Notes under the pieces: model-generated
Seen by the model: the letters and a program-made list of their open reading frames with translations, nothing else
Databases searched by the model: none
What the model was told of the DNA's origin: nothing
Translations under genes and position numbers: made by a program
Source of the DNA: Oscillospiraceae bacterium
Lineage (GTDB): Bacteria; Bacillota; Clostridia; Oscillospirales; Ruminococcaceae
Direction: 5' to 3'
Assembly (NCBI GenBank): GCA_017466885.1
Contig: JAFTTH010000010.1
Location: 1-64,000, forward strand
DNA length: 64,000 nt
Shown: one piece after another, positions 43,089 through 49,455 of the stretch
How the letters are laid out: each line of letters opens with the position of its first letter
Numbering within the stretch: the first letter of the stretch is position 1

Positions 43089-43947
43089 TCCGGCCCCTCC
43101 CTTCCAGTGCGGCGGAGAGTGCCTGCTTTGCGGCATCCATGGTAAAAACGTTCCGGCTGACCGGAATCCCTGCTGCCGCCAGCCGGTGAAAGACCTGGGT
43201 AATGGCAGGAATGGCAAGCCCCATCTGCTCCAGCTCCTCTGTCCGGCAGAAGACGTTTTCAACGGTATCGTAAGCAAACAGGGTACCCCGGTTCATCACC
43301 AGCGCGGAGGTGCAGTATTCTGCCACATCCTCCATGCTGTGGGAAACCAGGAGGACGGTATTTTTCTGCGCCTGATGATATCGGCGAAGCCGGTCGAGAA
43401 TTTTATCCCGTCCCCGGGGGTCCAGCCCGGCGGTAGGCTCGTCCAGAATCAGCACCTCGGGACGCATGGCGATCACGCCGGCAATGGCTACCCGCCGTTT
43501 CTGCCCGCCCGAAAGCTCAAAGGGAGACTGATCCATCAGCGCAGAGGAGATGCCGGTAAATTCGGCCGCCTCCTCCACCCGCAGCCGGACCTCCTCCTCC
43601 GAAAGCCCCATGTTGGTGGGGCCGAAGGCGATATCCTTATAAACGGTGGTTTCAAAAAGCTGATGCTCGGGATACTGGAAAACAAGACCCGCTGAAAACC
43701 GCACCTTCCGGATCTCCTTGGGGTTTTCCCAAATATCCTTCCCGTTGAGAAGGAGCTTCCCGGAGGTGGGACGAAGCAGGCCGTTGATATGCTGAATCAA
43801 GGTGGATTTCCCTGAACCGGTATGACCGATTACCCCAACGAATTCTCCCGCCGGAATTTGGACAGAAACGTCCCGAATGGCGGTTTTTTCGAAGGGGGTT
43901 TTGATTCCGTAGGTATAGGTCAGATTCTGGGCTTCAATGGCGTACAT
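43081..43947 (-). CDS. ecfA2: ECF transporter ATP-binding subunit EcfA2
   Basis: An ABC ATPase of 288 residues with Walker A GHTGSGKST, Q-loop VFQYPEHQLFE, signature LSGGQKRR, Walker B VLILDEPTAGLD and a switch His in LLVSHSMEDV. The YPEHQLF Q-loop is typical of EcfA2. It lies 45 bp after ecfA1 and overlaps ecfT by 8 bp. It works as a heterodimer with EcfA1. Confidence 0.95.
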   Translation of the reverse strand: MYAIEAQNLTYTYGIKTPFEKTAIRDVSVQIPAGEFVGVIGHTGSGKSTLIQHINGLLRPTSGKLLLNGKDIWENPKEIRKVRFSAGLVFQYPEHQLFETTVYKDIAFGPTNMGLSEEEVRLRVEEAAEFTGISSALMDQSPFELSGGQKRRVAIAGVIAMRPEVLILDEPTAGLDPRGRDKILDRLRRYHQAQKNTVLLVSHSMEDVAEYCTSALVMNRGTLFAYDTVENVFCRTEELEQMGLAIPAITQVFHRLAAAGIPVSRNVFTMDAAKQALSAALEGRGRNA

Positions 43948-43992
43948 GATTTCATCCCTTATAAAAATCGGAGTGGGTACTCCGGAGAATGG

Positions 43993-44835
43993 TTAAGAAA
44001 AAAGCTTTGCAACAGCGTCGGCGGCTTCCTCCACCGTCAGACAGTCGGCAGGTAGATCCAGCCCCTTTTCGGTACGAAGCCAGTGAACAAGGTCGGTGGT
44101 TTGGGGAACGTCCAGTCCGGCGCTCCGAATCAGCTCCACCTGGGAGAAGACCTCCTTGGGTGTTCCGTCTGCAATGACGGTGCCGCTATCCATTACCACC
44201 ACCCGGTCGGCCTGGGCCGCCTCATCCATATAATGGGTGATGAGAATAACGGTCATCCCCGATTCCCGATTCAACCGATGGATGGTTTCCAGCACCTCCC
44301 GCCGGCCTCGGGGGTCCAGCATAGCGGTGGGCTCATCCAGTACGATACAATCGGGGTGCATGGCAAGAACGCCTGCAATGGCGATCCGCTGCTTCTGCCC
44401 GCCCGAAAGCCGATGGGGAGCGTGATCCCGGAAGTCCCACATTCCAACGGTGCGGAGGGCTTCCTCCACCCGACGGCGGATCTCCTCCGGAGGCACACCC
44501 ATATTTTCCGGGGCGAAGGCCACGTCCTCCTCTACCACCGTTGCCACCAGCTGGTTATCGGGGTTTTGAAAGACCATTCCCACCTGTTGACGGATCTCCC
44601 AGAGATGCTCCTCCAGAGAGGTATCCATCCCGTTGACAAACAGGGAGCCGCCCGAGGGCAGGAGAATCACGTTCATATGCTTGGCCAGGGTGGATTTTCC
44701 CGATCCGTTATGCCCCAGCACCGCAACAAAACTGCCCTTCTCAACTGACAAGGAAACATCCTTGAGCACCTGAGGGGCTTCTGGTTCATTTTGATAGGAA
44801 AAACTGAGATTAACGGCGTGAATATATTCTGTCAA
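43993..44835 (-). CDS. ecfA1: ECF transporter ATP-binding subunit EcfA1
   Basis: An ABC ATPase of 280 residues with Walker [11 protein letters not shown]-loop [11 protein letters not shown], signature LSGGQKQR, Walker [13 protein letters not shown] and switch His in LITHYMDE. The NPDNQ Q-loop marks EcfA1. The TTG at 44835 ([15 protein letters not shown]) has GAAAGGA eight bases upstream, so I start there. Upstream residues in the frame look like leader sequence. First gene of the four-gene module. Confidence 0.94.
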   Translation of the reverse strand: MTEYIHAVNLSFSYQNEPEAPQVLKDVSLSVEKGSFVAVLGHNGSGKSTLAKHMNVILLPSGGSLFVNGMDTSLEEHLWEIRQQVGMVFQNPDNQLVATVVEEDVAFAPENMGVPPEEIRRRVEEALRTVGMWDFRDHAPHRLSGGQKQRIAIAGVLAMHPDCIVLDEPTAMLDPRGRREVLETIHRLNRESGMTVILITHYMDEAAQADRVVVMDSGTVIADGTPKEVFSQVELIRSAGLDVPQTTDLVHWLRTEKGLDLPADCLTVEEAADAVAKLFS

Positions 44836-44925
44836 AGCAAGGATCCTTTCTCCCGGACAAGCCATAGATATATAAAGTATAACACATAAAATGCTTTCGT
44901 GCAATCGTTCCTCCAAAAGGGAAAA

Positions 44926-45552
44926 TTATTTTACATTTTCCCTTTTGGTCAGCCGGCCAGCGAGGGGCAGAAGAATCCCGCCCAGAACATTTCCCACCGT
45001 GACCACGGCCAGGAAGAGGAGTGCCTCGGGAAGGAAGGCCCGTCCGCAGGCAAGGTAGAACATATCGGCGATGCTATGTTCAAAGCCGCTGAGGATAAAC
45101 ACCGGCACGCAAAGGAAGAGGGCAAGATATTTCCCCAGGGGGTTGGAGGCGGTCTTATAGGTATGAACGGCAATATACATCAGCAGACCGCAGAAAACGG
45201 CAAGGATCAGAGCGTGATGCAGAGGAATGGCCAGCTTCTTTTCGGAAAGACGGGCAGCCGTTTCGGCAAGCTCCGGCCGGGCCAGCCCCACTGCCAGACC
45301 TCCCGCCAGACACCCGATGAGATTTCCCACCCAAACCTCCAGCAAAAAGAGGAGATAGGAGGGCTTATTTTCGGTCAGGTAGCCGCATTTTCCGGTGAAG
45401 AGATTGAATCCGAATTCACAGATAACAAACAGTCCGATGGTAAAGAAGATGCTCCCCACCACAGGGCTTTCGCAGGAAAGATAGACCGTCCCTCCCACGC
45501 TGATGAGAAGTCCCGCCAGGATCCCTTTTACAATGTCAAACAGATGCTGCAT
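44926..45552 (-). CDS. Short formate/nitrite-transporter (FNT) family channel
   Basis: FNT channels are six-helix pentamers that pass formate, nitrite or hydrosulfide. This 208-residue protein has the two family fingerprints: FNLFTGKCGY in the first half and the strong SGFEHSIADMFY in the second. It shows about six hydrophobic segments, but it is shorter than the usual 250-280 residues, with brief loops and ends. GAAAGGATGG lies before the ATG at 45552. No pyruvate-formate lyase, nitrite or sulfite gene is adjacent, so the substrate is open. Confidence 0.85.
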   Translation of the reverse strand: MQHLFDIVKGILAGLLISVGGTVYLSCESPVVGSIFFTIGLFVICEFGFNLFTGKCGYLTENKPSYLLFLLEVWVGNLIGCLAGGLAVGLARPELAETAARLSEKKLAIPLHHALILAVFCGLLMYIAVHTYKTASNPLGKYLALFLCVPVFILSGFEHSIADMFYLACGRAFLPEALLFLAVVTVGNVLGGILLPLAGRLTKRENVK

Positions 45553-45682
45553 TTTACGCCATCCTTTCAAATATCCTATGCGCAAATTATAGCACGAAAC
45601 AGGGGCGCTCGGCAACGGTTTTTGTCAGGAACGAAGAAATTTGAAAAATATGAAGTTTTTTGCAGGAATTTATGAAAAAATG

Positions 45683-45711
45683 TTGAATTAACAACCAAAG
45701 GGTGATATAAT
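45683..45711 (+). promoter_or_regulatory. Promoter of the NCS2 permease gene
   Basis: TTGAAT (45683-45688), 17 bp, perfect TATAAT (45706-45711). The 47-base leader is too short for a purine riboswitch, and none is seen. Confidence 0.8.
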
Positions 45712-45757
45712 TAAAATTGCTGTTTTCCCAAAATATTAAAGGAGGAGCAAAAATCTG

Positions 45758-47185
45758 ATGGACAAGTTTTTCAAAATCAGTGAGCGTGGCTCGGATATCA
45801 AAACCGAGATCATCGCCGGCTTGACCACTTTCTTCGCTATGGCGTATATCGTGGTCGTCAACCCCAACCAGGTGACCGGATTCACCCCCGAACTCGGCCA
45901 GATCTGGAATGCAGTGTACGTTGCCTCTATTCTCGTTGCAGTGATCGGCACCCTGCTGATGGCTTTCTTGGCGAGAATGCCCTATGCGCAGGCTTGCGGA
46001 ATGGGTCTGAACTCATTCTTCTTCGTCTGCTTCGTTCTGCCCGAGGTGCTGAAGGGCGCAGAAGGAAACCCCGTTCTGGGTTACCAGGCCGGTTGTGTGA
46101 TCATTCTGCTGGAAGGTATTCTCTTCCTGATCCTTTCTGCTACCGGTATTCGCCAGGCAATGGCTAAGGCTCTGCCTGACTGCCTGAAGAAGGCGATCCC
46201 CGCCGGAATCGGACTGTTCATTGCCTTCATCGGCTTCAAGAACGTCGGTTTGATCCAGGCCAACCAGTATACCTTTGTTCAGTTCTTTGATTTCCACGGC
46301 GCCCTGACCTCTGCTCCCGGCCCCATGGAAGCCTGGACTGCGATCGCTCCTGTTGTGCTGACCTTTATCGGCTTTATTCTGATTGGCGTTCTCAATAAGA
46401 AGAATGTCAAGGGCAGCATCATCATCACCATCATTGCGGTGACTGTTCTGTACTATCTGTCCACCTGGACTCTCCCCAACTTCGACTTCTCTCAGATTGG
46501 CGCTTCCTTCCAGGATTTCGGTGCCATCGGTGTCACCGGTCTGTTCTCTGCTGATCCCTGGCTCCATGCCTTTGGCGGCTTTGCGGATGCCGGCGTGATC
46601 ATCAATGCTGTGATCCTGATTATCGTTTTCTGCCTGGTCGATATGTTCGATACTCTGGGCACCCTTTACGGTGCTGCCTCTGAGGCCGGCCTCATCGACG
46701 AGAACAATGACCCCATCGACGTTGATAAGTGCATGCTCTGCGACTCCGTCGCTACCGTCTGCGGCGGTATCTTCGGAACCTCTACCTGCACCACCTTCGT
46801 TGAGTCCTCTGCCGGTGTTGCTGCCGGTGGCCGGACCGGTTTGGCCAGTGTTGTGACTGCGATCTGCTTCGCTCTCTGCCTGGTCCTGACCCCGCTGGCT
46901 TCCATCGTTCCCGCTTGCGCGACTGCTCCCGCTCTGATCTTCGTCGGCGTTCTGATGTGCAAGAACATCATGAAGGTTGATATGGTTGATATGCAGTCTG
47001 CGGTTCCCGCATTCCTTGCTCTGATTATGATGCCTCTGACCTACTCCATTGCCAACGGTATCGGTATCGGCGCCATTGCCTATACCCTGATCACCCTCTT
47101 CACCGGCAAGTACACCAAGAAGGACATCATCGTCACCATCATTGCAATCCTCTTCATCTTCAAGTTTGTATTCGTTACCATGTAA
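45758..47185 (+). CDS. pbuG: NCS2-family purine permease (AzgA/PbuG type)
   Basis: A 475-residue permease for hypoxanthine, guanine or adenine, driven by the proton gradient. It starts with the AzgA-type opening FFKISERGSDIKTEIIAGLTTFFAMAYIVVVNP (read in parts). It has about 12-14 membrane segments. FIAFIGFKNVGLI and the acidic VDMFDTLGTLYG and STCTTFVESSAGVAAGGRTG blocks are conserved in the group. AAAGGAGGAGC precedes the ATG. Codon use is strongly biased toward C-ending codons, suggesting high expression. It is monocistronic, with a strong terminator. Confidence 0.92.
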   Translation: MDKFFKISERGSDIKTEIIAGLTTFFAMAYIVVVNPNQVTGFTPELGQIWNAVYVASILVAVIGTLLMAFLARMPYAQACGMGLNSFFFVCFVLPEVLKGAEGNPVLGYQAGCVIILLEGILFLILSATGIRQAMAKALPDCLKKAIPAGIGLFIAFIGFKNVGLIQANQYTFVQFFDFHGALTSAPGPMEAWTAIAPVVLTFIGFILIGVLNKKNVKGSIIITIIAVTVLYYLSTWTLPNFDFSQIGASFQDFGAIGVTGLFSADPWLHAFGGFADAGVIINAVILIIVFCLVDMFDTLGTLYGAASEAGLIDENNDPIDVDKCMLCDSVATVCGGIFGTSTCTTFVESSAGVAAGGRTGLASVVTAICFALCLVLTPLASIVPACATAPALIFVGVLMCKNIMKVDMVDMQSAVPAFLALIMMPLTYSIANGIGIGAIAYTLITLFTGKYTKKDIIVTIIAILFIFKFVFVTM

Positions 47186-47210
47186 CGGATTCGGCAAGAT
47201 GCAGAATATC

Positions 47211-47244
47211 AAAAAGGCGAGCCGATTTCGGCTCGCCTTTTTTT
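47211..47244 (+). terminator. Terminator of the NCS2 permease gene
   Basis: A GC-rich stem AAAAAGGCGAGCC with its complement, closed by a short loop, then seven T. Confidence 0.92.
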
Positions 47245-47297
47245 GCATAAAGAAAACCACGCGTCAGATGTAATACACCGCTATTGCAAGGCAGACA

Positions 47298-47329
47298 AAA
47301 AGGAGTACGAACAATGCCGTACTCCTTTT
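47298..47329 (-). terminator. Terminator of the 47365-47943 lipoprotein gene
   Basis: A perfect 12-bp stem (47298-47309 with 47318-47329), followed on the minus strand by TTTTTGTC. Confidence 0.85.
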
Positions 47330-47364
47330 GTTTTTCGGATGGAAAGGGATATTTCCTCATCTTA

Positions 47365-47943
47365 TTACCGGGAAAAGGTTGCGATGGTGGCAAGGTTTGC
47401 CAGGTCCTCCTCCTGCTGGTCAAAAAGTGCTTGGTTATCGGTGTATATGGTAATGGTGGCACAATAGCTGCCGGAGCAATAAAAGCCCACAACGCCGTAC
47501 TGCGTGGTGGCGTCCATGTTTCCCGCCTGACGCAGGCAGGGAATGCCGTGCCGATCAGAAAGGGGAGTCACAGTGATGCCTTCCCGGGAGGCATCGGCTT
47601 GGTAGTAGTCGATATACGCCTGGGAGTAGTCCCGGGCGCTGAGAATATCCGTTTTGTAATACTGGCTGACGAAAGAGGTCTCACTGACATTGATAATGAA
47701 GGTAATACCCTGGGGATCGGTGTAGCTGATCCGTCCGGTATCGGCATCGGCAAAGATGTTGCTCTGGGTGTATTCCCGGGGAAGGTAGAAGGTCACACCC
47801 AAAAACTCGTATTTTTCCATATCCTTTCGCAGCGCGTCAGCAGAGCCGGGCTGTACCTGCCCCTGGAAAACAGCCAAAATGCCGCAGGAGGAGAGGGAAA
47901 AGATGAGGCAGAAGCCAAGTGCCAAGGCAATAATCTTTTTCAC
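47365..47943 (-). CDS. Small lipoprotein of unknown function
   Basis: A 192-residue exported protein. The GTG at 47943 has GAAAGGACTGG upstream. A signal peptide ends in LSSCG, so it is a lipoprotein with Cys21 as the anchor. The mature part alternates strands and contains VTFYLPREYTQSN and GITFIINVSETS, a pattern seen in small PsbP-like or DUF-type lipoproteins. I cannot assign a family. Its promoter (47996-48024) borders palindrome array B. Confidence 0.75.
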   Translation of the reverse strand: MKKIIALALGFCLIFSLSSCGILAVFQGQVQPGSADALRKDMEKYEFLGVTFYLPREYTQSNIFADADTGRISYTDPQGITFIINVSETSFVSQYYKTDILSARDYSQAYIDYYQADASREGITVTPLSDRHGIPCLRQAGNMDATTQYGVVGFYCSGSYCATITIYTDNQALFDQQEEDLANLATIATFSR

Positions 47944-47995
47944 GTTACCAGTCCTTTCTCTCATTTTGAGGATCCAAGCAGGTGATTTTATCTGT

Positions 47996-48024
47996 ATTGT
48001 ATCATATATTGTCGTGGACTTCAA
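47996..48024 (-). promoter_or_regulatory. Promoter joined to palindrome array B
   Basis: On the minus strand TTGAAG (48019-48024), 17 bp, TACAAT (47996-48001). The -35 directly follows the outer repeat of array B. It shares CATTGAA and the -10-proximal TATGATA with the promoter at array C. Confidence 0.75.
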
Positions 48025-48025
48025 T

Positions 48026-48192
48026 GGTATATCGCTGATGCGATATGATATACGGCGTTGCCGTATGATATACTTGCTTCGCAAGTATGATATAATATCC
48101 GTTCCTTCATATGCCGAAGACATATATCATCGCTCGCAGAGCAATATCATATCGAAGATATATCACCCGTTCCGACAGGAACGGATATCATT
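48026..48192. repeat. Palindrome array B (linker TATGATAT / ATATCATA)
   Basis: Hairpins at 48029-48046 (ATATCGC stem), 48050-48066 (ATACGGC), 48070-48088 (ATACTTGC), 48109-48125 (ATATG), 48132-48142 (GCTC), 48150-48160 (TATC) and 48167-48184 (CCGTTCC). Left-half linkers read TATGATAT, and right-half linkers read ATATCAT (48124-48130, 48144-48150, 48184-48190). The right-hand stem can also pair with TATCCGTTCC at 48096-48105, so two folds compete. The ends carry inverted TTCAATG and CATTGAA. Confidence 0.8.
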
Positions 48193-48275
48193 GAAAAGAG
48201 CAACCAAACGGAGCAGAATCGAGGTAAGAGTAAGTAAAAGTAGTGCACATGCTCCGTTAGATAGATTAAAACATG

Positions 48276-48887
48276 TCAGTTATTAGTTATTGAGGATAAA
48301 TAAGATTTCATATCCCCAACAAATTGATTTCCACAACGTGCGAGTTCACCCAATACTCTGTCAATACCATTTTCAGTTGTAAACCAATTATCTTTCGTTA
48401 TATTGTAGCAATGAACAGGGCATACCTTAATCTCAACATTGGGAAAAGCCATTTGATAAAGCATAAGGCAACGTCTGGCATGAAACGCTTTGCAGACAAT
48501 CAATGCTGTTTTTATATCAATGCCACTTTCGTCAACGGCTTTTCGTGAAAGAAAAGCATTATCACGAGTATGTCTCGATTTGTCCTCTCCAATAATTGCA
48601 TCTATAGGTACACCGTTTTTTGCAAACACATCGATAAAGAACGCGCAGTCGGATTGGTAATCGCCAGTATATATTTCTGCTTTCGAACGAACACCTGGCC
48701 ATTTATCTCGCTTAACACTAACTCCACCAGAGGGAATAAGCCACTTTGCATAACCTTTATGGTACAGTTCGGCCGCATATTCAGGTTGCTCAGGATGTGA
48801 CCCTCCCGGCAGAAAGATTGCATCAACCTTTTCAGGCTCATCAGAAATAAAAATATAGTCGGAAATATCGGAAATAATCTTATTCAT
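48276..48887 (-). CDS. YdcF-family (DUF218) protein
   Basis: A 203-residue protein with the DUF218/YdcF fold: DAIFLPGGSHPEQPEYAAELYHKGYAKWLIPSGGVSV (read in parts), then GVPIDAIIGEDKSRHTRDNAFLSRK and TALIVCKAFHARRCLMLYQMAFP. The conserved Gly-rich turn, Glu-Asp pair, Asn and the HARR stretch are present. E. coli YdcF binds SAM, and other members act on the cell envelope. The role here is unknown. The ATG at 48887 has AAAGGAG upstream and overlaps the stop of a truncated four-helix-bundle gene (ATGA). Codon use is AT-richer than in the neighbours, suggesting transfer. There is no membrane anchor. Confidence 0.83.
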   Translation of the reverse strand: MNKIISDISDYIFISDEPEKVDAIFLPGGSHPEQPEYAAELYHKGYAKWLIPSGGVSVKRDKWPGVRSKAEIYTGDYQSDCAFFIDVFAKNGVPIDAIIGEDKSRHTRDNAFLSRKAVDESGIDIKTALIVCKAFHARRCLMLYQMAFPNVEIKVCPVHCYNITKDNWFTTENGIDRVLGELARCGNQFVGDMKSYLSSITNN

Positions 48888-49048
48888 TTCGCATTCTCCT
48901 TTGCTGTGCGGCAGGAAGCGATCAGCATTACACGCAAGGAAGTACACATTGCAGAAAGTGATTTATATAATTGCTCGTCGATGTAGTTGGTTCTGTGCAA
49001 CAACTCAAGCCAATACCCTGTTTCACTTGCTCCTTTAAAAGTAATTAT
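48884..49048 (-). pseudogene. C-terminal remnant of a four-helix-bundle (S23/Avd-like) protein gene
   Basis: The last about 48 codons read KGASETGYWLELLHRTNYIDEQ, then a helical tail ending TAKENAK. This matches the C-terminal half of four-helix-bundle proteins of the 23S-rRNA-intervening-sequence/Avd type (typical ALKEASETEYWLELL). The upstream half (RSGTSIGANIAEA region) is missing. In its place stand array C and a promoter whose -10 box lies within the frame. The stop codon overlaps the YdcF start, a relic of operon coupling. AAAGGAG inside the remnant arises from codons for Lys-Gly. Confidence 0.6.
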
Positions 49049-49072
49049 ATCATAAAAATCAGGACATTTCAA
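49044..49072 (-). promoter_or_regulatory. Promoter joined to palindrome array C
   Basis: On the minus strand TTGAAA (49067-49072), 17 bp, perfect TATAAT (49044-49049). It points toward the YdcF gene. Its -35 is part of the outer ATCATTGAAA repeat of array C. Confidence 0.78.
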
Positions 49073-49240
49073 TGATGCGTCGCCTAACGGCGACATGATG
49101 TTATGCTCCGCATAATGATGTTGCTCGTTTCGCTCGCAATGATGCGATGTTTGCCCCGAAACATTAGGCGAAGACGACATCATTAGCGTCAGCGTCATCA
49201 TTCGTGAAACAACATCATTTGCCGAAGGCAAACATCATTC
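49067..49240. repeat. Palindrome array C (linker ATGATG / CATCAT)
   Basis: Hairpins at 49079-49094 (GTCGCC stem), 49101-49115 (TTATGC), 49121-49139 (TTGC), 49147-49164 (ATGTTT) and 49218-49232 (TTTGCC), with weaker ones between 49173 and 49207. Linkers in the left half are ATGATG (49072-49077, 49095-49100, 49115-49120, 49139-49144). In the right half they are CATCAT (49178-49183, 49196-49201, 49213-49218, 49233-49238). It lies between the four-helix-bundle remnant and the terminator of tRNA-Leu. Confidence 0.8.
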
Positions 49241-49281
49241 AAAAAAGCCTAATTTGTCTGGTAGACAAAGTAGGCTTTTTT
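49241..49281 (-). terminator. Terminator of tRNA-Leu
   Basis: AAAAAAGCCTA (49241-49251) pairs with TAGGCTTTTTT (49271-49281), with an inner GTC/GAC extension. It sits directly after the tRNA 3' end on the minus strand. Confidence 0.85.
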
Positions 49282-49283
49282 GT

Positions 49284-49370
49284 TGGTGCCGCTGACCGGG
49301 ATCGAACCGGTACGGTATCACTACCGAGGGATTTTAAGTCCCTTGTGTCTGCCAGTTCCACCACAGCGGC
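49284..49370 (-). tRNA. tRNA-Leu (anticodon UAA)
   Basis: On the minus strand the acceptor GCCGCTG pairs with CAGCGGC, followed by A and an encoded CCA. The anticodon stem AGGGA/TCCCT encloses CTTAAAA, giving anticodon TAA. The T arm contains GGTTCGATCC, and the long variable arm (CGGTAGTGATACCG) is the class II form of leucine tRNAs. Total length is 87 nt. It is a single-gene transcript with its own promoter and terminator. The palindrome-array patch lies at its 3' side. Confidence 0.96.
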
Positions 49371-49381
49371 AAGGTATTATT

Positions 49382-49410
49382 ATGATACATCATTCTGTCC
49401 GAAAAGTCAA
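49382..49410 (-). promoter_or_regulatory. Promoter of tRNA-Leu
   Basis: On the minus strand TTGACT (49405-49410), 17 bp, TATCAT (49382-49387), about 12 bp before the mature 5' end. Confidence 0.78.
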
Positions 49411-49426
49411 GGGCGCATAAAAGAAA

Positions 49427-49451
49427 TCCCGGGAGGAATTTCCTCCCGGGA
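49427..49451 (-). terminator. Terminator of the second transglutaminase gene
   Basis: An 11-bp GC-rich stem (49427-49437 with 49441-49451), then TTTCTTTTAT on the minus strand. Confidence 0.87.
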
Positions 49452-49455
49452 GGGT

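Noticed and set aside
45712-45757. Purine riboswitch before the NCS2 permease gene
   Set aside because: The leader after the -10 box is under 50 bases and lacks the three-way junction and its conserved loops.
48188-48275. Short coding frame in the 88 bp between array B and the YdcF stop
   Set aside because: There is no ribosome site and no recognisable protein. A CGGAGCA/TGCTCCG pairing there may be a weak YdcF terminator with a very long loop.
47944-49283. Integrative element using tRNA-Leu as attachment site
   Set aside because: No integrase is present, and I see no repeat of the tRNA 3' end at the left side of the patch. The tRNA and its terminator are intact.
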